Shown here one piece after another: positions 37,001 through 49,000 of a stretch of 64,000 nt of DNA. A program made the position numbers and the translations under genes. The stretch is taken from the NCBI GenBank assembly GCA_028829895.1, contig CM054178.1:70009835-70073834 (forward strand). The letters run 5' to 3'. Below the pieces are notes generated by a model. That model made no database searches and was not told where the DNA came from. It saw only the letters and a list, made by a program, of their open reading frames with translations. The stretch's first letter is position 1. Every line of letters begins with the position of its first letter. This DNA is from Sinotaia quadrata (taxonomy: Eukaryota > Mollusca > Gastropoda > Architaenioglossa > Viviparidae).

Positions 37001-40000
37001 GATACAAAGCGTGAATGTCGCACTGATACAATTGGAAGACTCCAATTTCAGAACAGACATGATGTCCGCCGAAACCCAGCCTAACTCCGCAGTTACAGTC
37101 GATCAAGTCGAGATTGACTCAAACTTAACTGTCGAACAGCGCGACGCAATGTCAAAACTCTTACACAGACACGCGCGCATATTCACCGACCAACCGGGCC
37201 ACTCAGATTTGGTTGAACACCGCATCAAACTTTTAAGTGACAAACCGATACGCTTAAAACAGTACCCACAGAAATATGAGAGCACAAAGTACATAGCAGA
37301 ACAGGTGCGTGAAATGCAAAAACAGGGCGTGATTGAACAGTCAATCTCCCCATATTCATCACCGGTCGTCTTAGTTAAAAAGAAAGACGGTACGCTTCGT
37401 TTTTGTGTGGACTACAGACAGTTAAATGAGATAACTGAATTCGATGCGGAACCTATTCCAAATCAGGACGAATTATTCGCAAAACTAACCAAGGCACATT
37501 ACTTTTCGAAGTTTGACATGTGCAAAGGGTACTGGCAACTGTCAGTTGCTATTGACGACAGACCAAAAACAGCCTTTCCAACCCCGCTAGGCTTATTTCA
37601 GTTTTGCCGACTACCGTTCGGACTAGCGAACGCACCCGCAACATTCGCGCGCTTCATGCGAAAATTACCGTTAGAGAGCGTTGACGCATTGAATTTCTTT
37701 GATGACATACTGGTAGCAACAGGAACATGGGACCAACATTTATCCTCAGTGGGTGGTCTACTTGATATTCTCGAGCGCCATAAATTGACCGTGAAACCCA
37801 CCAAAGTACGCGCGGGCTTTCGAGAGATTGAATTTCTTGGCCATATCATAAGTGACGGACAAATAGGCCCTAATCTAGACTTAACTGCAGCCATTCGTGA
37901 CATGACCTTACCGACTACAAAGAAACAGGTCAGGGCAGTTTTGGGGCTAGTGGGGTACTACCGAAAATTTGTCCCAAACTTCAGTACGCTTCTTAAACCA
38001 CTGACGGACTTAACTGGAAACAAACAACCCACGAAAATACGATGGACGGCAGAGTGTAGCACCGCCCTCGAAAAAGTGAAGGACATCTTGACCAGTAAAC
38101 CCGTCCTACAGTTACCAGACTTTGACAAGAGATTTATTGTCAGGACCGACGCATCAGACGAAGGCCTCGGTGCCATACTTCTCCAAGAGACAGATGACGA
38201 ATACCTACCGGTAGCATACGCGTCTAAGAAACTGTTAGATCGTGAGACACGGTATTCTACGATTGAAAAAGAGTGCTTAGCAATCGTATGGGCACTCAAG
38301 AAATTTAGTGCATATCTGTACTCTAAACCGTTCATCCTGCAGTGCGATCATAAGCCGCTGACATATCTGCGCACTAGCATGTACGATAACGCTAGGCTAA
38401 CTAGATGGACACTCCTGCTACAGGAGTATAGCTTCGTTGTCGAACACATCGTGGGCCGAGAAAATTCGGGTGCCGATGCATTATCCCGGCATGCCATAAC
38501 CGCGATATAAACAAGAGAGAGGATAGTCTCTCCACAGATGCGCATATAATTCCTGTGGGGACTATCGTGTGAAATAAAATTTTTTTGTTCCTATTTGATT
38601 TCCACTCTGTGAGCTCCAATCAATTTTAAGAAGGGGGTTGTCACAGGAAATGAGGGACCGAAATTATATTTTATTTCATTTTAAAAAACCGCTAACAAAA
38701 CTAGTTGAAGTAACCCGAGTTTTGTTATTTTCATATGTAGCATGTAACTTCCAGTAACGGTCACCTAAGATCTCTTTAGTAGACAGACGTTCGTGACGCA
38801 GTGTGTGTCAATTATCATATTGAATATATATATTAGTTTATGAAGAATATGTATATTAAATAAATTGGGACAACTGCGCACTACAGTCACATGTTGTTGA
38901 CGAGAGAAATAACCAGTGCGCATTAGAATTGACCACAGAAAAGCGTGCATCACGATTACCACTATATATCCAAGGCAAAAATCATGTCACACGGCATAGC
39001 TTCTGGAAAGTTCTGGAGACCTTCAGTAAAGCTATATAAGAGGCAAAATGAAGACTTTATTCTCAATGTTGAAAACGTCGATTCGTCTGAAGCCAGTCTA
39101 ACTTCACGTATGAATTATCTCATGTACAGAGATTTCATAAAGGAAAGCTGCAATAATCTCTTTCCATCCGTTTTCCATCCGTCTGATGCCATATATTGAG
39201 TAACGAGGCAAAATTACTCAGTATAATTTTTGGCAAAGTGGAAAGTTCACTGCCAAGAAAAAACCCGATGTATGCGACGCTGGTTGTATGCAGTTAACGA
39301 CATGAGGGACCAAATTTGTTCTTCCCCCTGTCTGAGTTCGTTTGGCAGTCTATCCCGCTATTGAGAAGGCTAGCACCGTGATCGTCTCTGACATCCGGAG
39401 TTCTACACTCAATGTAATGCGACGACACATCCCACTGGACGACTCTACCCGATAATGCTAAACGTCGTTGGGGTGCCCGTTTCCAACGACAGTTATCGAG
39501 GCCGACAACAGTCAGCTAAATTTCAGATTTCTCCCCAGTGATAATCTGAAAGTGGTGCCTAGATTCTGCAGAATCTTCACCTGTAATGCGACGCCTCAAT
39601 TGCGTCGTGATTCTTCACTTTGAAGTGCCGCTTATAAGTGACGTGTGAGTTTACGTCATCTCCTTGGAACTCTGACATTAATAGTGAGTAATAATTCGCA
39701 CGGCTAACGCGCACATACTTAACTCTAGAACTCTAAGAAAATGAACACTATTATATCGTTTGCAAAATAAGAACTCTAATGTTAAAAGTAATGCTTATTT
39801 TACATGTCAACTATTGTTAAAGCGGCCCCATTTGCCGCATAAGAATTGTGTAATTAATCTTTATTTTATATTTTGAATTTCATCATTTTCATCTCCCCTT
39901 ATTTCCCACAGAGTGTATGACATTGGAAAGTTGAATGAATGATTAATCACTGTGCGAAAGAGTAGTGCCCCTTTTAAATCGGGAAATAAATAACCTGATT

Positions 40001-43000
40001 TAAACATCTTTCAACTCTCTTGTTATTCATAATTTTTGAGGGGGACGAAAGAATTTGTACTATTGTTTTGCACCGTTCGTCTGTTCGTCCATTTATTCAC
40101 ATTTATGATACACACTCACAGCACACACCGCCAATAAAACGTTCCTTGGCATGACACTAATAAACTGGGCCCCACCCAAACATCAATGGTGTATGTCATG
40201 TGTGTCTATGTAACAACTTGACGCGACGTAGTACTGGCACACGTCACGGGCTTTTCTTGGAGGTGCACCGGAGCAGGCCAAAAATAGACTTCACCCCTTG
40301 CATCTCTAACTTCAGCTCGGGGTCGGCTTGTAACGAGCCCTCCCGTTTTGTGACAATGATCTTAGATTAGAAATCAAGAGACTGTGAAATGTAAAAGCAG
40401 AAGTAGTACCTGTAGTGTTAAGATCTTTGGGAAACATACCTGAATTTAAAGGATATCTGAATAAAGTACCTGGACAACACAGAATTGCCCCACTACTAAA
40501 AGCAACGATCCTCGAAAGTGATCACACCACCTTGGGTCTCACAGAATCTTGGTTTATAATCGACAGTCAATAGAAGTCATGAAAAAAGGCCGAATAATAA
40601 TTAATAATTTTCAACTCACCCAATACATCCGTATGTAAAACACAAGTACAATATATCAATAGCAAAATGCACGAAATACTTCTAAATCCTTTCTTAATTA
40701 TTCAGTTACCTCACTATTTAGTTAACGGCCATCCTTCATGACCAGATTTCTTGCTACACCAAATTCAAGTGATTAGACGCCTATCACGTGGTTATATAAT
40801 GCTTTCGTCTACAGCGTTGTTATATAAAGCTTTCGTCTATCACTTAGGTATATAAAACTTTCGTCTATCTCGTGGTTATATAATGCTTTCGTCTACAGCG
40901 TTGTTATATAAAGCTTTCGTCTATCACTTAGGTATATAAAACATTCGTCTATCTCGTGGTTATAAACTTTCGTCTATAACCTGGTTATATAAAGCTTTCG
41001 TCTATCACTTGGTTATTTGATGTTTTCGTCTCTCACTAGGTTATATAAAGCTAGATTGTATGAAACTTTTGTCTATCACTAGATTAGCGGTTCTCAAACC
41101 CTTTTTTTTGCAAGGCCCACATTTAAAACATTTATGAGGCCCACGTGTTAAATAAAGTTAATAAATAATAAAGGTCTTAATATTTGCAAAGTAAAAATAT
41201 AATTTTATAAAGTATTATGTTACATTTTCTCTACATGTTTAACTGCATATTGATTGCTACGCAAACATTCTCTTCATTTACATTTGTTGTTAAAGATAGC
41301 ACTGTTTCCGGTTGGATAGCTGAGACTCGCCGGCGATGTCAGTTGACTCGTAATTGACTAGCAAACTTAGTAGATTGTAATCGTTCAGTTAGTCATCCCC
41401 AAACACCTGTCTAAACTGACTTCAGCCCAAAGTACCTGTTTAAACTGACTTCAGCCACTGTCCAAACGGATTTCATCCAAAGTACCCAATCGTATTAGTG
41501 ACGAAATAACGCATATTAATATACAACAATATGCATAATTTTAAATAAGATTTGTAAAAGGACGTGTGTAAGAATAGAAGCATATTATATACATTTGGTT
41601 TTCTAGTGGTCAACGGAAGGAAGATATGGAACAGATTCTTTAGCTTATGAACAGTACCTTTCATTTCTTCCGATTTCTCTGCAAGCCCAGGCAGTGAAAA
41701 TGTTTCTGTGGGAGTGCCTGATTTTAGAAAGAATATATAATAAGCAAGATATATTCAATAAAAAAAGCAACAAGCCTTAAAAATTCTCACTACTACTACT
41801 ACTACTGCTAAACTTGGTCTAAACTGACCTCAGCCCAAAGTATCTGTCCAATCTATCTCACGTATACACGCCAGCTGGACATCTATGCTCTCTTTCTGAT
41901 ATCTGCATTTTCTATAAATACATCATGACATGGTCAAGGTTCTTTTTCTGATCAGGTTCTTGCCAGGAAGAATTGCCTTTAGAACTCAAACATTGTGACG
42001 ACATACTACTTCAAAGACAGCCTTTTCTTTGCACCTACATCATTTCTGTTGTCTAGATTTTCTCTGCTGACTATTTATTTTACGTCTGTAAGAATTTTCA
42101 GTACTAAGACTGGACGCATGCACACTACTTTACTGTTATAATGCTCTCTTTTCGTGTTATTTAGTGTTTATTATGCGTTCATGATTGTGTGCTATTGAAT
42201 ATTCTACACATATACTGCACATTGTGTTAATTGTATATTCATCAACTTTACTGTGTGATTATTACTGTGCACTACTGTATATATTAATTATAATACTTGC
42301 TAAATCTACATTGTATTGATGAAGTACTTGTGACGATTTGCTGGGAGATGAGCAAGATGTAATTCTCTACCAACCAGCTCTGCCCGTAACCTTAGGCTAA
42401 TCTCCAAAATACACATTCTGGCTGGTCACATGTTCGAAAAATGGAAGATAGTTAATATTAGAAAAATAGAGTAATAGTTAGCTCCAAGATAGCTCCAAGG
42501 CCCCTGGTACACACAACCAGGTATATTAAATAAATACAAGTGACAGACTACAACATATATGATGCAAGTGAGTCACGCCAACACAAGTAGTCTAAGTATT
42601 AAAAAGTATTCAACAAGAAATAAAATAAGACAGAAAGTGGTTACAATTAGTTTATAAAGTGGATTTCGACCATGTAGTGTTGCAGGAGAAAATTCGTTTG
42701 AGTCCTACGACACTGAGAGTTTCTGAGTGAACTAATACGTTAGTTTATAAGAGAACACTGAGTGTTTCTGATTGAACTAATACGTTAGTTTATAAGAGAA
42801 CACTGAGTGTTTCTGAGGGAACTAATAAGTTAGTTTATAAGAGAACGCTGAGTGAACTCTAAGAGTACTTTGATAGAACTTTGACTGAAGTTTGATGAAA
42901 CTTCGATTGAATTCAATTGAATCTAAGTGAACTTTAATTGAAGCTGCGCTTTGTTGACTTTATAGTCACTTATCTTAGGATTCACCTGACGTGTTGTCTA

Positions 43001-46000
43001 GGGTCCCAGAGAATGTCGTAGTGGATGCACGCTTGGTCTGTGTGTTACTTTGCTCTGGCAACTCAGTTATTACTCTAGCCCAGGGATAAGGGTCAATGTT
43101 CTAGAGTTAGGATTGCTTGTGGTCTATTTTTAGAGTAGGGTGGGTGTGGGCTAAATAAGACATTATGTGACAGTACCGAACATTTATTTAGAGTAAAGTG
43201 CTTGGGGCTTTAAAATATAAAGATGAAGTAGTAGCAGTAGTAGTAGTATTAGTAGTGCTTTGACACCTAGGCATGATTATTTAGAAAACGAAGACGTGCA
43301 TATGTATGAAAAGTATGAATGTATTATTGAAAGTATTGATTATATTGATTATAATAGAAAAAGCATTCATAGGATAGAAGAGTTTATAAAGGACAATAGT
43401 GTAATTTGCATACAGAAAATGATATTAGTGAATTTAATTGAGACAAGGCAGAACAATGTGTATAATGACAGAAAATGTGTTTTTGATGGAAAGACATGTA
43501 TAGGATAGAAAGATATATATAAGAATGAAAACAACACACATGAGAGAAACACATATAATGAACACACGATGTGCTATAAAGATAATAAATTCAGTCATGA
43601 TAAAACTTTGTACATTATTATAGAATAATACTTGTGAGACAACATCAAAACATAAACACGAAAGAAAACGTTAATGAGATAAACAGATTGACTGATTGTT
43701 GTAAGGAAGAAAAAATATGTGTATCTGGAATTGAGGTGTAATGTGCTCGAGATAAAAACTATACTACTGCTACCACTACTACTACTACCACTACTACTCC
43801 TACCATTACTACTACTACTATTTCTCCACTACTACTACTAATGAAGATTATGACGATAATATCTCCATCACAGTCTAGGTACCATGGGTGACAATCAAAC
43901 TTGACTACGTGGTACGCCTATGTTGATACGCAACTCGCACGCAGTATAGTTAACACGGTGGTGTCCCTTGCGTAGTAACGAGCAGCAGTCATTGCGTAAT
44001 CGAACACAGTAACGTTAACACAATGGTTTTCTTTACGTAGTTAAGAACAGTAGTTTTTTGTTTGTTTGCGTAATCGAACACAGTAACGTTAACACGCTTG
44101 TGTTCCGTACCTTGTTAAGAACAGCAGTAGTTACTTAGCTCCACACATTAACGATAACAAACTTATGTCCCTTGCCTATTTATGAACAACACTAATTACG
44201 TAACTCGCATATAACAACGTTAATATGCTGGCGTCCCTTGCGTAGTTAAAACTGCAGTCATTGCATAGACGGAGTTGAAATATGCTGCTGTAGAAGTCAC
44301 TTGTATTTTATTTCAAGAAATAATAATGCAAAAGGAAATTAATTTTCTTTCGCGATTTCTTATGGTTGACTAACACATTTACTCGTTCATTTTCCACTCT
44401 CAATGCTGCCATCGTGTGTCAATAATATTGTGTTTGTAGATTATTGTTCAACACTAGTCGTGTGGTCTTACTTATAAGACTTGTGTCAGTGGTGTCAATA
44501 CGAAAGACAATTAGCAAACGAAATATAAATTAATAAAGGGAGTTAATTTCGAGAGCAAGTTCCCCATTTTTTCAGATCAGTAACGCATACCCCTCTCCCC
44601 AATATTATTGCATTTATGTACCAAGTGAGTAAGTCACGAATAATGAAAGAAATTTGTTATGAATGAATTAAAGATTTATACCGAAAGATATGTATGCCGA
44701 CAGACAAACATACATAAAAACTAAACAGACAAACATATATAAAAACTAAACAGACACGTATGATGATTAAAAAACATGCATATGAATCTGATAGAAAGAT
44801 GTGTAGAAGATAGAACAACCTTTTTTTAGGAGAGACAAACCAGTAAAGGGACAGAAAGATGTGATAGAATACTTCATTATAGAAGAGAAAACTGTGTTTA
44901 GGGATCGACTGTTGTGTTTAGGGATCGGCAGATGTGTATGGGATAATGATTTAATTGATTAAGGGTAGAACACATTTAATAGAAAGACGTGTATATAACA
45001 ATAGAAAGATGTGTAGAGATCAGAAAAGGTATGCATACAGACGTGTATATAACATTAGAAAGATGTGTAGAGATCAGAAAAGGTATGCATACAGACGTGT
45101 ATATAACATTAGAAAGATGTGTAGAGATCAGAAAAGGTATGCATACAGACGTGTATATAACATTAGAAAGATGTGTAGAGATCAGAAAAGGTATGCATAC
45201 AGACGTGTATAAAACAATAGAAAGACGTCTATAGATCAGAAAAGGTATGCATACAGACGTGTATAAAACAATACAAAGACGTCTATAGATCAGAAAAGGT
45301 ATGCATAAAGACGTGTAGAGTAAGACAATATAAGGGTAGAAAGGTCTGTACGTAGATGTGCTTAAGCAGTAAGAGAACAAAAGAATTATCTCTTCCAGCG
45401 GACAATCAAAGGAATCATGCAAGAGATTCTCCAGTCTCTGAATTAATACATTTCTTTGGCTCCTGAGTGGTCGGAAACAAAATGGAGGATCGGGTCTCTG
45501 CGACATTGCCTGGTTAAAATAAAATACAAATAAGCATAAGCTAAAAGATAACAAGAATTTAACTCAACAACAAAATACAGCAGTTTATAATAATGCAATA
45601 AAATAATAATAATGATGCCGAAGTTAAAGATAATATCTTTGTAAGACGATTGCAACGCATATATAAAGTCAGGAAATATCAAAGGAGAAAGATGGCTAAA
45701 AGCAGTGTACTAAACTGGAAAGATCTGTGTAATGTCAGAGAAAGTTGTGTAATGTCGGAGATTTGTGTAAAGCCAGAAAGATCAGTATAACGTTGGAGAA
45801 ATTTACATAAGGCTGGAAAGATCTGTGTAAGGTCAGAATTATGGTCTAAAAGATTTGTATAAGGTTAGAACAATTTGTGTATGGTCAAAAAGATTTGTGT
45901 AAGGCTGGAAAGATCTGTGTAAGGTCAGAATTATGGTCTAAAAGATTTGTGTAATGTCAGAATGATTTGTGTATGGTCAAAAAAGATTTGTGTAAGGCCA

Positions 46001-49000
46001 GAATGATTTGTGTATGGTCAAAAATATTTGTGTAAAGTAAGAATGATTTGTACATGGTCAGAAAAATTATGTATGGTCAAAAAGATTTGTGTAAGGTCAG
46101 AATGATTTGGGTATGGTTTAAAATATTTGTGTAAGGTCAAAAAGATTTGTGTAAAGTCAGAATGATTTGTGTATGGTGAGAAAGATTTGTGTAAGGTAAG
46201 TGTGCTTTGTTTAAGGCTGGAAAGATTTGTGTAAGGTCAGAATGATTTGTGTATGGTCAAAATGTTTTGAGAAAAAGTTGCGTGAGGTCAAAAAGTCTTA
46301 TATAGAGACATGCTTGTCTAGAAACAATTGTAAACTTTGTCCCCATTAGCCTATATAAAGGATGCATGCATGCAATTCTTCACTTGGAACAAGTACTTTT
46401 CTTTTGCTCCAGTGCCACAGGAGTCACAATTGTCGACTGGGTCTCCGTGACGCTGCCTGATTTAAAATGTGAAAAGAAAACAAATGATTAAAAAGAAGCA
46501 CAATCCAGGCACCACAAAAATATGTGCTGAAAGAGTAAACACGCAAACACATGCATACCAACATAGAATAGGATAGAACATTTATATAATTATGATTAGA
46601 AAGTTATGGATAGTGACAACAATTTGTGTATAGGTAAAATAGGTTACAATGTCACTAATAAATGTGTACAGGTTTCTAAAATTGTACAAAATCACAGAAT
46701 GTTGTCTGTATTGACTGTGAACGACGTCAGCAGATGTATTTAAGCAGAAAACAGATGCATGAATGTATTCGGGATATATTTAAAAAAACAACAACTGCAT
46801 TGTGATACAAGTAACTAATGAATGTTTACGTAGCAACCTATGACTGAGATGTCAAAAGATGTATAAGGACAAAAAGAGATGTAAAAGGAAACATTAATAT
46901 TTAGAAATAAGAGAAACGTTCATAAGTATTTTAAAACGTGTTTAGTTTAAAAGGATGGTACCCGACAAAATGTTATATATAAAGATAAAAAAAACGTATA
47001 TAGGAAAGAAAGACAGGTGTAGAATAAACAGACAGGTGCAGAATAGAAAGTTGTAATTAAAGTAAAAGCAAAACATAATATAACATAGAAAAACGTGTGA
47101 AATACAGAAAGACGGATGTAGGACAGAAAGTTGTGTATAAAGATAGAAGAAAAACATATATAGGACAGAAATTGGGGTGTAGGGCAGAAAGATGGATAGA
47201 GAACAGAAAAATATTTATATAGATAGAGAAAAACGTGCATGTGTTATATAGGCGTGTATAAGAAATGAAAAGCAGAACAATATTACTAAGAAATGAAGGG
47301 CAGGACAACATGATAAGAAATGAAAAGCAGGACAACATTAATAAGAAATGAAGGGCAGGACAACATTAATAAGAAATGAAAAGCAGGACAACATTAATAA
47401 GAAATGAAAAGCAGGACAACATTAATAAGAAATGAAAAGCAGGACAACATTAATAAGAAATGAAAAGCAAGACAATATTAATAAGAAATGAAAAGCAGGA
47501 CAACAATCACAAGAAATTAGAAGCAGCTCGACATTTACAAGAAATGAAAAGCAGAACAATATGTGTAAAGAATTAGAAGCATAACAACATGTATAAGAAA
47601 TGAAAACAAGAAACATTAATAAGAAATGAAAAGCAGAACATGTGTAAAGAATTAAAAGCATGACAAAATGTGTAAGAAATGAAAACAGGACAACATTAAT
47701 AAGAAATCTAAAGCAGGACAACATGTATAAAAACATAACGATTATATAAGGATAGACGATTACACAAGTTCATACATCTTGTATGAAGACTTGCAGAGTT
47801 ATATTTTTGGGAATGAAAAAGTTATAAAAATATTGTCTTGCAAAAAAAGGGAGTGCATGCCAGATAAATTACCTTTCTTCCCACGTGGCAATGGAATAGC
47901 GTTCATATTTTCAGCATCTGTGGAACTGGCTGATTGTCAACAAAACGAAACAAAACAAAACAAAAAAAATGTGAATAAAATATGCAGCTACATCAAGAAA
48001 GTACAATAAAGAATTAAACAGTCATGTAGCTAGAGAAGTACGCAGACGAAAGATATATACAAGAAAAATGTAAAGTCAAAGTGTTAAAAAAAGTATGCAG
48101 GTTAGCAAGATGTATACAAGTGAAATATAAAGAGAAAAAATCATGCAGACAGTTAGAAAGATGTATACAGGAAAAATGTAACGTCATACTGTTATAAAAT
48201 TATGCAGACGGTTAGAAAGACGTATATAAGAAAAATATAAAGTCAATAGGGAAAAGAGAAGTACAGTGCAATGGATGGAGAAATAAATGCCATGGGTGGA
48301 GAAGCACTAGTTTATGGATAGAGAGATAAAGTGTTACGGTTGGAAAAGTACAGTATTATGGATTGAGAGACTGATTGCTATAACAAAAATATAATATAAA
48401 GGCGTGTTGAATGAATTATTACTGTATCACCAAATGCAATTCCGTTTGAATTGCGACCAATGACTTTCTCTTTTTAAGTTTTTTCTACCAAATGAAATTT
48501 TGTTAAACAGCTAGTATCATGCGAACCCGAGTTATCGACCCATATGACGTTTATTTTGTCATATTACAAAAATGAGACTATTTCGTTAAGTTTACATTTG
48601 ATGAATGAACGGAAATATTGTCATTTGCTTAGCTTAGCTATAATGCTGTTAACGTCATTTACTTAGGTTGGCCCTAATGTGGTTAATGTCATTTGCTTAT
48701 TTTTCTATATAATGTGGTTAATGTTATTTAGGTTATCTTTATTACATTGCTGAAAATGTTGACTATTGAATTAGTTATGGTAGATTGTGCTATTTGCTGA
48801 ATTTTTATTTATTGTTGTTGATGTTTTATTTTGCTCTGGGTTATAACCTTGATTTATTCCTGTGAATGTTATCATTTTTACTCTATGGTATAATCTTTAT
48901 TTGTTGTTGTCCATGCTCTCATTTTGCTTAGTCTTTTGCTGGTAAACTGGTGTGAAAATTTTCTTTCTGCTCAATGTTGCTATATCGTTGTCAATGTTGT

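Larger units (their letters stand above)
31861..40355 (+). mobile_element. LTR retrotransposon element 2, Gmr1-like Ty3/gypsy with integrase before RT
   Basis: Two 1717-bp LTRs (TG...CA) flank a 5061-bp interior. The 5-bp target duplication ATGAT is at 31856-31860 and 40356-40360. A primer site, one complete gag-pol frame and a purine tract are all in place, so this copy looks structurally intact. I count six differences between the LTRs, all transitions (about 0.35%), so it is young but older than element 1. It lies antisense in the FABP-like gene intron between mini-exons D and E and interrupts an older non-LTR fragment. Confidence 0.95.

Noticed and set aside
35300..38335. Minus-strand frames up to 125 codons
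   Set aside because: Antisense shadows of the element 2 polyprotein.
44955..45554. 192-codon minus-strand and 81/85-codon plus-strand frames
   Set aside because: A 54-bp tandem repeat is a multiple of three and is open on both strands. Only mini-exon C inside the long frame is supported.
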